Of a stretch of 64,000 bases of DNA, positions 22,946-33,289 are shown in pieces. The position numbers and the translations under genes are program-made. The stretch's first letter is position 1. Each line of letters opens with the position of its first letter. The notes under the pieces are model-generated. The model saw nothing but the letters and a program-made list of their open reading frames with translations, did not search any database and had not been told where the DNA came from. Origin of the DNA: Clonostachys chloroleuca (Eukaryota; Ascomycota; Sordariomycetes; Hypocreales; Bionectriaceae); the NCBI GenBank assembly GCA_037952775.1, contig JBANAY010000003.1, forward strand, positions 1-64,000, read 5' to 3'.

Positions 22946-23442
22946 ATATTATACTTTATTATTAAGTTAAATATATTTAAAATTAAAAGATAGAAAATTT
23001 AGGGAAAGTATTATATATACTAGTTTATTATATATTCTAGTAGATTATATTATATATAATAAGAATTAGGATCTATATTACTTTTAAGTTTAGAGATCGA
23101 GTATATATTATAATAGTAGTATCTGGATTATATATATAACAATAGGGACTTAATTATATAACTCTATATAATAAACAAATCTAACTCTAATACCTTAGTA
23201 TAATAAAAAGTAAAAAAAATAAATGATTTTATTATTTTTTTTCTATTAATTAAAATTCTCCTTTTTCTATATTATTTTAATTTTAAGTTAATACTAGCTA
23301 ACTCTAAATATAGAGTTAGAGTTATTTTATACTAATTAACTATTTAGCTTTAATTAAAGTAATTTAGATTAAATTTCTATATCTTATAATATTAATTTAA
23401 TATATAATTTAACTCAAATTATCCATGAATAGTTCTTAGGGT

Positions 23443-24105
23443 TTATCCTAATATCAATTCGGGAAAATGGACGTCGAGTTCGGCGAGGTAAATTCGCTGG
23501 TCCCTCAAGCTTTCGTGCATTTCGTTGAATGGAATTCCTACCAAAGGAATTTTGACTGAATCAGTTTTGACCTAAATACTCGTTACTGTGACGATGCGGA
23601 CGAATTAAATATGCGCACCTTGATAGCAAACATTGCTCTCAGTGCCAATCTCCAATCCGTTCGTCTCACCTGCCAACGCCTTGAGGAATGTAGAGCAAAC
23701 GCTTCCTGGACGACCAAGAACAAGCAGCATTTCTCGGGGGCGAATGAGACCCTCAAATTCCCTAAGGATGTATATCTTGTGCACAGGGCGCGACCTCAAG
23801 AGATTCAAGCATAGCATAGGAACCGCTAGAATGGACGATGCTACCGTGGCCTGGTACTGATCTGAGGTGAGAGACCTATAACAGTTGAGCTGGGAGAAGC
23901 AAACACCGAGGCGAGGTTTCACGTCATCATCCTCATCTGAACACTCTCTCTCTGGATCGCCACCAACAGCAGTCTCTTGCTGAATCCTTATTTTGATAAA
24001 GGGGGTGAGGGGAGTGTGAGCGGGTGGTTTACGAAAGATTGAAATTGCTCTGGCCGAGATAAAAAGTAGGCTGTAGGACCCATATTTGTTGTCAATCAAC
24101 CACAA
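23443..24105 (-). pseudogene. Truncated PDR-type ABC transporter (N-terminal part of NBD1)
   Basis: Reads as the start of a pleiotropic-drug-resistance ABC transporter: KPRLGVCFSQLNCY, QATVAS, RPVHKIYILREFEGL, then REMLLVLGRPGSVCSTFLKA. An 81-bp GT..AG intron (23,538-23,618) joins YQ-G to GIPFNEMHESLRD, and the frame continues to AELDVHFPEL. It then breaks at TAA within the RIP block at 23,443. Everything beyond this short N-terminal segment, about 1,200 or more residues of a normal 1,400-1,500-residue protein, is missing. The Walker A motif has Val where the family has Gly (GRPGSGC). The first 30 residues after the ATG do not look PDR-like, so the 5' end is also doubtful. A dead remnant; when intact it would have been a drug/metabolite efflux pump in the plasma membrane. 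Confidence 0.85.
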
Positions 24106-24668
24106 TACAACAATATCAAAAGCAAAAAGTCCGTGTTGCCCAACAGATAAGCAGCTTCGTCACAATGGCGGTAGGGGTGCGGAACAATGAGTGGCAGAAG
24201 TGATGCGACCGTGTGGGATCCATATCACATGCGGACACAGGCATAAATGCGTTTCATGTCACGCTCGGTTAAAAGGAAATTGATTTATTACTGCCGGTAA
24301 AGATATGTGTGTGTATTATAATGCCTATTCACATGCTTTGTAAGAAAACTGTTGTTGGTTGGCAAGAAGGATGCCAAGCTGCAGCGGTAGGCTTACACGC
24401 ATTGGAACTTCAGACTGCCTGCAGACCATTGGTCCTGCTTATTATTATTAATTGCATTTTAATGTTATGCAGATCACATTAAAATTTGTAAAATACAGAA
24501 AAGAACTTGAACAGTACCTATCAAGCGCCACACATAGCCCTTGAATGCTCCTAGAGGCTATTTCGCAAGCTTATAGCTGTTTTGCCAAGGAAATCAACAA
24601 AAAGGTTGGATTCAAATCTAGAGATGAAGAGTAAAACCTGAAACCTCCAAGTCTGAAGTATAGAGAAT
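24106..24668. other. Intergenic
   Basis: 563 bp of non-coding DNA between the ABC remnant and the 3' end of the first P450, both on the minus strand. No motif recognised. Confidence 0.6.
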
Positions 24669-26507
24669 TTAGAGTGCTCTCTTTGTGATCCGAACCTTAA
24701 AGTCTTCATCTTGGGTGATGCCCATGATGCCTAGACCAGGCGTGCACTCGTCACCCATGGGTAATGCGGCATCGCCGACAATTTGCAAATGAAAACGATG
24801 CAAGATCATAGTGACACAAGCCTTAATCGTATGTTCAGCAACGAAACGGCCTGTGCAAAGCGTGCTGCCGCCCCCAAACGGTCTCCAGCTGCCTCCCCGA
24901 GTACTATTCTTCTTACTCAGAAACCTCTCGGGGCGGAATTCGCACGTGGATTTACCCCACGCGTCCCTATCCAAATGTAGCAGCCTAGAGGGAATCAATA
25001 TTTTGTTCCCCTGCCGCAAAAGTCTTCCCCCAATGATCGTGTCCTTATTGACACAGCGAACAGATGCCCCCGTGGAAGTGGCGCGTAGGGTCTCGAGCCA
25101 AATCGACTCTAGTTGAGGACATAGTTCGTGGTTTGAGAGGTAGGCGGGGTCAATGAGCTTGCCAGCATCGAAAGCGGCCTTTGTCTCCTCCAGTACTGCT
25201 TCTATTAGATGAGGGTTGTAGAGTAGGAAAGTTAGCATCCAAAATGCAGCACGGCGTGTATTGGTGTTAATACTGCAGGCAAGAGTTAGGTTGTGTTATT
25301 GAATAGCGTGGTCAAGTTCCCGAAAGGCTTACGTCAAATAAATTGTCAAGAAAAGCGTAGCAATATCCTCGTCCGTGACACCCACTGATCTGAGGCCTTT
25401 CTCAGCAGCGTTGGTAAACCAAGCCTGCTCGCCTCTCTCGCTCTGGGGGGTTTGAAAGTACAACTTCAAACTTTGACAAAGATGGGCATGGGCAGCCTTC
25501 ATTTCACCAGCAAATATCCCTGGTATCTTGTATGTTATCTGCCAGCTGAGTTCATCGAATATATAGAACATGTCCGAGAACTTGTCGTCGATACCAGCCA
25601 GCGTAGCACCAAAATAGGCATACTCCCCTGCTCGCGTGAAGAAGTCGCCGCACCATTTATACAAAGATATTTCAACAACATCATTTGATATACCGGTAAA
25701 GTTTCTTATGCGATCTGTTTGCAGATCGCGGTCAAAGGAATGCAGAAAGCGCCTTTCTACATTCTTTTGATTATCTCCGGGATGAAGCTGATGGACATGC
25801 ATATGCCGAACGAGAACGCCTATCGGGTCTTCTGATGGGTTGGGGAAGTCGACCCCATGCTCGGGCAACTTCTTGAAATAGCAGGCTTGCATACCCTCAT
25901 CGCTCACACCAGTGCTCTTGACAAAGTCAAAAATAAACTCGTCAAAAGAAAGCGTGCCATTGTTCTTGTCCACCTCCTTGACATGTTTGGGATCCGAGAT
26001 GACGTAAAACTTGGTGCCGAAAATTGTAAAAGCAAACGGTGATTTATCCTTACCAACCGAATTTCTATGTATCAAATTAGCTACACTCCACCACGAAGGG
26101 TATTCTCTTTGGACTGACTGCGCCTTGGCTAGGAATAGTTGAGAATTCTTGAAAAACAGAATGGCGTTTCCTAGATCGATTAACATTTAAACATAAGACT
26201 CCCGATAGCTACGGGTGTGACAAACCAACATCTGGGACAGTTTCGTTAGTTTGTACACTTCATTGTACCGAAGAAGTACATAATATCGAAAAAATGGCCA
26301 ATACTCACAAGGGATAAGATAGGGTATCTCATTGGGCTCCCTAGGGTGTTGAATCGGCATGAATTTGAACTTGGTATACCACCAGGCGGCCCAGGCAGCT
26401 AACAATACCACAGTTCCACAAAAGACAAGAACCTGGAACTCATTCATACTCTGAAAAGTATCCATCAAGCCAAGTCCTAGACGTTGAGCTACTCCAGGGG
26501 AATCCAT
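24669..26507 (-). CDS. Cytochrome P450 (first of three), possibly defective at intron 1
   Basis: Membrane-anchored haem monooxygenase of the ER. Exon 1 (26,507-26,309) carries one N-terminal transmembrane segment and the PREPNEIPYLIP proline hinge. Exon 2 ends at 25,333. A clean 60-bp intron (25,273-25,332) restores the I-helix ...TINTNTRRAAFW. Exon 3 shows WLETLR (ExxR), FRPERF and the haem loop WRPFGGGSTLCTGR. The style, with FGGG..LC.GR and a long C-terminal tail, resembles fungal CYP7/CYP8-like enzymes of secondary metabolism and matches the P450 at 30,773. Oddity: donor GTGAGT at 26,308 and branch ACTAACG look normal, but a stop lies upstream of exon 2. The only AG left in its frame, ctAG before GAAACGCC at about 26,170, would create TGA across the junction. 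Either the boundary is unusual or the gene is damaged. Confidence 0.85.
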
Positions 26508-27623
26508 TGCGCAAGTTGGCGTTCGCACTGGTAACGGGAACTAGACGGGAAATCAAACTCCAATTGAAGCAACGAGCAGCCCAAGACGCCGAGAATGGCT
26601 CGATATTAGCTGAAATATTTGATGATCAACACTACCGAGAGGACTGCACGACATATAAAGGAATCTTAAGTATCCCCAGAATGTTTTTAGTTGACCTGAG
26701 CTGGCCTTGGCAGAACGGACACAATGGCACATCGGACCCCAATCCAAATGAAAAGAGACCAAGGAGATTACCCAAAAGTTGCATAATATTGTTTTTCAGC
26801 AGCCCGTTGTTCCGACCTATCCTGAGAGATTAACAGGCTATGAAGAGCCAACAGTGCTTACATGTGAGGGTGGTAATATGCAATGTGGCCGTGATGATCC
26901 TTCGTTTTTTTGCTTCAGTTGCTACCAACGACGTAAATGGGTCGGCCCTATTACCCGCATAGGCAGCAAAAAAATCCTTCGTGACCTCATTCTTACAGGA
27001 CATTAAGATGCATGCGAACTTACATATTGTATGACGTAATGTGATAACTTGTACAAGTGTGCAATATCCCTATCTACAGGAACATATGGTGTTCTCCACT
27101 GCTGTAAGTCAGCCTGTGCCTAGGACTATTATCAACTTGCCAACCAAGTATGTGATAGTGCGTCTCTAGTGCACCAAGGTTCCTCCCACCGCATGGCCGT
27201 CGACCTCGTCAGACCCCCAAGGCTCCTCCCTCTTTCTCTTGTCCTAGATAGCTGCCTAGATACGCCTCCCTTGATGTCCTAGCGCCAATTATCACGTAGT
27301 GCCAACAGAACACCAAAGACCTGAAATTGGAGGTTGGAATTTGCAAATGGAGTGAGTAGGAATGATCCTGCAGATAGATCATTTGCAAGTCTACTGGTCT
27401 ATATTAACTAATATAGTGGTTCCTACGAAGTGGCCGAGCCGTTTTGGAGCTACAGGGAAGCTAATGTTCGAAAGAAAGACTATACATCTCCGAATAATGC
27501 AGATGTATTTTTACTTAGATAGTTTCGCAATCCTACTAATATTGGCTGTTTTAGAATGAGCCAAGATATGGAGCCGAGGTAACATGTTGCCTATACTATA
27601 ATTTTCAAATTGACATGGGCGTC
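26508..27623. other. Intergenic
   Basis: 1.1 kb upstream of the first P450 and downstream of the rhodopsin-type membrane gene. Contains short open frames without family features. Presumably includes the P450 promoter; nothing specific is seen. Confidence 0.55.
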
Positions 27624-29157
27624 TTATCCAGGATACGACCCTATCCTTCCCACCTCCTGACGCAACTGAGCATGATAGTTGAGATCCGCACTGGCCACTG
27701 TTAGAAGCTCGGTCTGCATTTTGGCAGGCCTTGTTCTGTCGAAGTTTGACATGAAAGTTCTCATCCTAGTCATGGTTCCTCTCGGAACCTCGGGGAGACC
27801 GTTTTCTTCAATGCCTTCATATCGAAGCATCTCGATGTCACTATCTTTGCTCCGGTCGGAAAACTTTCTGCTAGTAGAAATAGAGGACCGAATTCGGCTA
27901 AGAAACTGGGTGGACCACGAATTGAACCCTTTGAAGAGAATAATGATTACAGGCATGCAACTGCATATGATGCCCATATTGATCTCAGCGACACTATAAA
28001 ATATCAGAAATCTCATGTACTCTTGAACCTCAGCAGTGGGTACGGAGGGCGCTCACCTTGTCCCGTATATAGGCATGGCTTTCCAGCTCAAGTCTTGGTC
28101 TTGGGGGCTTGTGGAGTTGATCGTGAGCCGGAAATACGCACTGGCGATGGAAAATATACACGCGCTGAAAATTTTTAAATTTTTTTTTAGCGAAAGAACA
28201 ATGGGGATGTTTGCTGTACCACGTACGAGGAGCCTGCTATGAATACAGCAGAGAGACCAAGCTTCCGTTTCGTCGTTGTTTTGAGTCCCCACAGGAACCC
28301 TAAGGGTAGCACCAGGATATATGAATCAAGTATGGCGCTCATCACACCAGACGTACCTCCAATACGAGAATTGTACTGATAGCAACGGTTAGAAAACTCA
28401 AGCGACAGCCATCCTCCCGTAGCGTAATCTGCTGTACGCGGGACGCAAGTAACGATGAAAGCTATGATGATTGAAACATAGAAGGCAACATTCACCACCA
28501 TCCCGCCGTGGATGAAAAAACCTGCCGTGGGAGATGGATGGAATATCCGCGAATATAAGGATAGGATGGAGCTTTTGATTAGCATGGCCGAGACGAAGTA
28601 CATGTGTGTCAAAACAGTACTGTTCTAACTAAGCATGAGAAGAGAACTAAGATATTCCGAGGGGAGAAGCTACCTGTGCATAAGACGAGGTGATTTTGAC
28701 AAGAGGAATATCCCACATGTGAGGTCCTGCAGCCTGCTCAATCACTGAGAATTCGCCGACCTTGTTAGTCCACATACCTTCGTAAGTGCAGGGGGGAAGC
28801 TAACCTTTGAAGGTGAGGGCGACTTGCGCAACCTGACTGACCTGCGTAGTTCATTCAGTAACCCGTCGAAAGAATTCCAGGCCCATAACTTACTACTGCC
28901 AATGCGCACAAATCTGAAAAAAGCTGTCAATACCAGAATCACCATTTGGAGGCTATCTTTGGGACCAAGAAAGGCTTACAGTCATCAATACCAACTTTTG
29001 CATATTTGATCCTGGCGTAAAACCGCATTGCTACAAATGGTAGCACTGGGGGAAATGTGGCGTAGATGAAGGCCTTTGGTACCAATGCCTGCGTTGGAGG
29101 GTCAATGAAATTGGGGACTACCCCCTCTGGCGGAATACCGGCGGGTAAGTTCTCCAT
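27624..29157 (-). CDS. Rhodopsin-domain integral membrane protein (PTH11/satratoxin-cluster type)
   Basis: Multi-exon gene reconstructed by splice sites. It starts MENLPAGIPPEGVVPNFIDPP. Intron 1 joins GIDD-Y to LCALAV; further introns lead to VAQVALTFK and IEQAAGPHMWDIPLVKIT. The next exon gives THMYFVSAMLIKSSILSLYSRIF, then ILVLPLGFLWGL and KRKLGLSAVFIAGSS. After two more introns come ACIFSIASAYFRL and VAEINMGIICSCMP, then a hydrophilic cytosolic tail to the stop at 27,624. This is the seven-helix fungal 'rhodopsin domain' layout (G.H.WD, DDYLCALA and E.N.GI..CMP hallmarks). All introns I placed have GT..AG ends and keep frame, so the gene looks intact. The family is common beside secondary-metabolite genes and among surface receptors; the ligand is unknown. 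Confidence 0.85.
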
Positions 29158-29819
29158 GGTGTTTGCCTCGGTCAATATTTTCAACGCCCTTGTCGCAGTC
29201 GAAGCTTCAGATCAGATGCCAACGGCGAAGAACAAGATAGGCGTAGATATGAGAAAGAGGCGCGAAGGCCTTGTGATGCTGGGGTGCTGGGAAGCGCGAA
29301 GAAATGGGGGATGTCCAAACTGTTTAGGTTTGTTTTGTACCCCCACTTGGTCGTAACAAGACTCGGAGCAGCGCAAAGGTGAGAAGGGTCGAAGAGGCAA
29401 AAGTCCACTGTACGTGCATGATGCCGTATAAAGAAAGAAATCCTTCAGTCATACAGCACCCACATATGTATATGTGCCAAGGGGGAAAAGAAGGGCTGAA
29501 TGTTACTACTAGTTTGCTACCTAACCAGATTCATGCGTGGGTCGCGAACCGCTCGTAATCTTGCAGCCGCAATGTCACTCAACCGAAGTGTAAATTGATG
29601 GCACGGGGCCACGGGCCATACTACCAGATCCAGTCATCAAGGCTTCTATGATATACAGGCGGATCATCGCCGTAGGGTTGCAGCTGCGACTACCTATTTT
29701 TTACTATCTTACATTTTTTTGGGGCCACTGAGTCTTGGGTAACATCGATTGGATCGTCGTCAGGCGACAAAACACTTGGCAGCGCCTCAAATCCTACTCT
29801 GAAATGTAATTAACTATCA
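29158..29819. other. Intergenic
   Basis: 660 bp upstream of the rhodopsin-type gene. No supported coding region. The only longer open frames are short shadows without motifs. Confidence 0.55.
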
Positions 29820-30495
29820 TCATCTTGTTACATAGCGTCCTTTGCGATGTTTGATGTTTTGCATGTGAATTTCCCAATTGATCTCAATTCCAAACATCAA
29901 ATACGATGAAGCCGCCTCAGTGGGAAGACGGAAAAACTGCGAGCGTTTGTGAGAAAGCGCAACGTAAATAAATTCAAGGAGTATCGGGGGCTCACTGGTA
30001 ATTGGAGAGTACATGACGTTGAGAGCGACGCCGACGGCTCGAACGTAACTTTTTCCTCGGAAAGCGACGAAGAGGAACAAAATAAGCCAAAATATGGCAC
30101 TCAGAGACATAGAGATGCTGAACATTGTGGGTATTGCGTATGTATGTGTGGCGGTTAGCGTCTGGAGCAACTCTGCTGGGCCCTAGTATATGTCTCTTCT
30201 AAAAGTTCCTATGGATTTAGGAACAAAGAATCTGGCCTCCACCAGATAGTGGGCAATGGGGGCCATGCGAGGTATGAAAAGGAATATCACATCTTACGTG
30301 GACCAACCAAATCAGCCAAGTAAGGTATACAACCCTCCACTGTTTCTGCAGAAGCCCAAGTGCATCCTTACGGACAGTTGGTGTCCTCACCCACATAAAT
30401 GTAACCAATGGCCGAAGGCAGCTCAATGCGTCTGACTGTACTCGTCGCTCATCCATTGCCGCAGAGGTATCGCCATGTAGACTATGTTTGTTCAT
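29820..30495 (-). CDS. Small two-exon membrane protein, unknown function
   Basis: Exon 1 (30,495-30,298) ends ..VYLTWLIWLVH at a GTAAGA donor. After a 136-bp intron, exon 2 (30,161-29,820) begins TLTATHTYAIP in the same frame. The predicted product is about 179 residues (166 if translation starts at the second ATG, 30,456). Hydrophobic stretches are VYLTWLIWLVH, MSLSAIFWLILFLFVAF and a weaker one near ILLEFIYVAL. I recognise no family. It lies between a membrane-protein gene and a P450 and could belong to the same metabolic group. The intron and frame agreement support it; codon bias was not tested. Its end, ..GRYVTR-stop, may instead hide a further intron. Confidence 0.4.
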
Positions 30496-30772
30496 GTCGC
30501 GAGATATGCCATCCTTGTGTTGGGTTGTAAACTACAAAGCAGCCTAGTTGCTTTGATTTCCTCAAGGAGATACCGCATTATATTGAATAAATGACTCATA
30601 TACTTGGAAGATATACTCTTTATAGGGCTCCGGGTTCTTTCATTCAGCTGCCAATACTTGCACATGCCCACCTCAGCAGCATTCTTCCCTTAAACTCACT
30701 GGAATACTATTTTCTTCTTTTCATTTATCTCATCGACTCGTATAGACGATAGGTGCTGTTCTCAGTTCAGAC

Positions 30773-32425
30773 ATGAATAAGATTATCTTAATCGCTGTTC
30801 TCTGGGCTGCGGCCCTGTACACGCTTCTCCTTGGATTGCTGCACTGGTCTCAAGACCCCAGAGAACCGCCTATTTTGCTGGATAGAATCCCATTCTTTAC
30901 TCCTATTACTTCCATTCTATCAAAAAGATTCAGGCTTTACCTCCATTTATTGTGGGTGTCCATCATCATAAATTACTTCGTGAACAAGTACTAATACTCC
31001 ATATTAAGTGGACAGTATAGGCTGCCAATCTATACTTTACGCCTACCTTTCTGTCGTCTATATATCGTCAACGAAACTAAATTGGTTACTTCAATCGAAC
31101 GCCAGGCAAAGGTGATTGCGTTCCAACCTATAGAGGCAAAAGCCTGCTCAAACCTGCTAGGAATGAGCGAGCATGCGAAAAGAACCATGAGCGATAATCC
31201 AACGAGTGATGAAGGACACTTTGTCACATTTCACAAGGCTTTCCGCCCAGCTGTTTGCCCAGGGCCCAGTCTTGATGCAATGATTTCCAGGGCAGCTTGT
31301 TCTATACAAACCTCTCTTCATGATACTCGAGCACAAGGCGTCACCAGGGTTCGTCTTTTCAAGTGGATCTAACATGAAATCACCATCGCAACAACAGACG
31401 CTGAATTTGGACCTGGAAATCCTTTCCGCTGTCCCGAGTTTGAATGTGCTTGGTAGTAGGTTGAAGGCGTCCTTTGACCGTTGTTTCCACGGATCCACGC
31501 TAATGAAAGCAGTGAACTTGAACCAGGAGTTCCTTTCATGGCCACAAATGTTCTGCCGACAATCTTGGCCAGAAAAGCTCTGAAAGCGCGGGAATATCTC
31601 ACAAAGGGATTTGCCGAGTACTTTCGCTGCGGGCATCACAAGACTGCCTCGGAAGGGGTTCTGGTACGTCTCAATCACTCTCTCCAAGCGGGTTTCACCA
31701 TGGATGATGTTGCCCGAGGAGAGATTGGGTCAACCATTGCAATCCTCAACAACTCCGTCTCAGCCGCCTTCTGGATGATACATCACGTATTTTCAGATCC
31801 CTCTGTCCTTGAGGAATGCAGAAAGGAAGTTGATGCTGCGATGCGGGTTGATCAGGATAGGTGCACTGTTGATTTTTCAACCATCAAAACATCTTGCCCT
31901 GCTCTACAATCCACCTTTCAAGAGGTTCTGCGTTATCGCGGAATTGGAAATCTCATCGTCAGGCAAGTTCTAGAAGATCACATTCTAGATAGCCGATTTC
32001 TTGTCAAAAAAGGTGGCCTTGTTCTCATCCCCAACGCCGTCCAGCACTTCAAGAACGATATATGGGGAGATGATGCTGGTGAATTTCATCACCGAAGATT
32101 CGTCGGCAGCGATGCACCAGGTGGACTCAAGCGCTATAACCAAGCCGCATTTCGCCCGTTTGGGGGTGGGTCCTTGCTGTGCCCTGGGAGGCACTTTGCA
32201 ACAACAGAGATCCTCTGTTTTGCTGCGTTGATGGTGGCTAGTTTCGACATTAAACCTATGCATAGTGGTTGGTCGCGTGTCAAAACTGATCGGTCGTTTG
32301 GGATGGGGGTGGCCAGGCTGTTTCTGCTGCCTGACGCTGACATTGATGTCGAGATGCAACCCAGGGGTAACTTGGCTTCGCAATATGCACTCACTGGCAC
32401 ATGGAGTAAATACGAGAGACAGTGA
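30773..32425 (+). pseudogene. Cytochrome P450 (second of three) with a premature stop
   Basis: Begins with a transmembrane anchor, then WSQDPREPP. A 69-bp intron (30,952-31,020; GTGGGT, branch ctaatac, TATAG) gives LPIYTLRLPFCRLYIVN. A proposed second intron (about 31,457-31,511) removes TAG TAG TGA and joins to ELEPGVPFMATNVLP. Downstream are the I-helix region NNSVSAAFWM, the ExxR-type EVLRYRG, and the haem loop FRPFGGGSLLCPGR. One lesion is not explained by splicing: TAA at 31,370-31,372 splits ..RLFKWI and HEITIATTDA, where relatives have one uninterrupted segment. The protein would be cut before the haem site, so I call it a probable pseudogene. It is closely similar in style to the P450 at 24,669 and is probably its paralogue. 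Confidence 0.8.
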
Positions 32426-33289
32426 GGAGATTTTTGGGTAAGCTTATATTACAAAATTGGCAACGATAAACATATACTTTAAGAAATTTATACTTTGAGG
32501 CTCTTATATTGAGTGAGAGAGCGCTTTCTTTTTCTTCTTATGACTGTAAAAAAACACTACTGGGCCATCAACAGCGCCGAACTTGCTGGTTGTTGAATTC
32601 AAGTTTATCTGTGCATTCATGGGTATCAAACTTTACTGTCACAGCGTTTGGAACTTTCTTCTTGAGTGTAAGACCAACACCTAAGACCAACACCGCCTCG
32701 TCGCCAACTGCCTACATGAGATATGGTACTTCTCGATACCCCAACAACCATCGCTCCACTAATCCATTGCTGCAGGTCCATGCAGGCAACATGAAGGCAA
32801 CGAAGACGCAGGCAACTGGCGGCTAGGCGGCCGTCAAGGCTCACTATTAGGAACTTGATCCTCTATCCATAGATCAAATAATGTATGTTACAAGGGGGCC
32901 CAGCGGGCCGAACCTTGGCTAACGACACTGAATGCCGCCGAGGAATCGTTGGTGCCAAGGAGCGCGCACGCAAAAGTTCGTGTCACTGCGCCACAAGGTT
33001 CCATTGCAGAACTGTTGGTCCTCTCAATTATCAGCAGCGCATGAGGAGTATGACTGTAATAATGCAATTCAATTTCCTCTCAGCCACCTACGCAATCCAA
33101 TTTCCTCTAAGCCCCCTACCTCCCGCCAGTGCTTCTCCCTCCCATTGTCCGTTCTCGCTCCCTCCTCCATCATTTTCCATCCAGAACTCACGAGCTGCCC
33201 CAGCCTGCTAATTCCATCAGTTGCTCTTCCAAAACACAAATCTCCCATTGGATACAGGCGTCCAGATTCTCCAGCTTTCATCCATCATC
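32426..33289. other. Intergenic / promoter of third P450
   Basis: 864 bp between two co-directional P450 genes. Contains a CT-rich stretch (about 33,110-33,180) close upstream of the 33,290 start, typical of fungal promoters. No other motif. Confidence 0.55.

Larger units (their letters stand above)
19500..23052. repeat. Tandem duplication unit A, copy 2, interrupted by two insertions
   Basis: Follows copy 1 without a gap. Total span is 3,553 bp. Subtracting the roughly 0.96-kb insertion at 19,833-20,790 and the LTR insertion with its target duplication (21,616-22,950) leaves about 1.26 kb, equal to copy 1. Sequence resumes across both insertions in the order expected from copy 1. Confidence 0.7.
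17750..23440. repeat. Second RIP-degraded AT-rich block with nested repeats
   Basis: Same TpA-rich, CpA-poor composition as the first block and no coding frame. It can be partly resolved by eye into a 1.26-kb tandem duplication, two copies of a roughly 0.95-kb element and a solo Gypsy LTR (listed separately). It ends in the truncated ABC transporter gene at about 23,440. Confidence 0.85.

Noticed and set aside
31457..31511. Stops TAG TAG TGA in the second P450 as nonsense mutations
   Set aside because: A GTAGTA..GCAG intron can remove them and join well to ELEPGVPF. Only the TAA at 31,370 remains unexplained.
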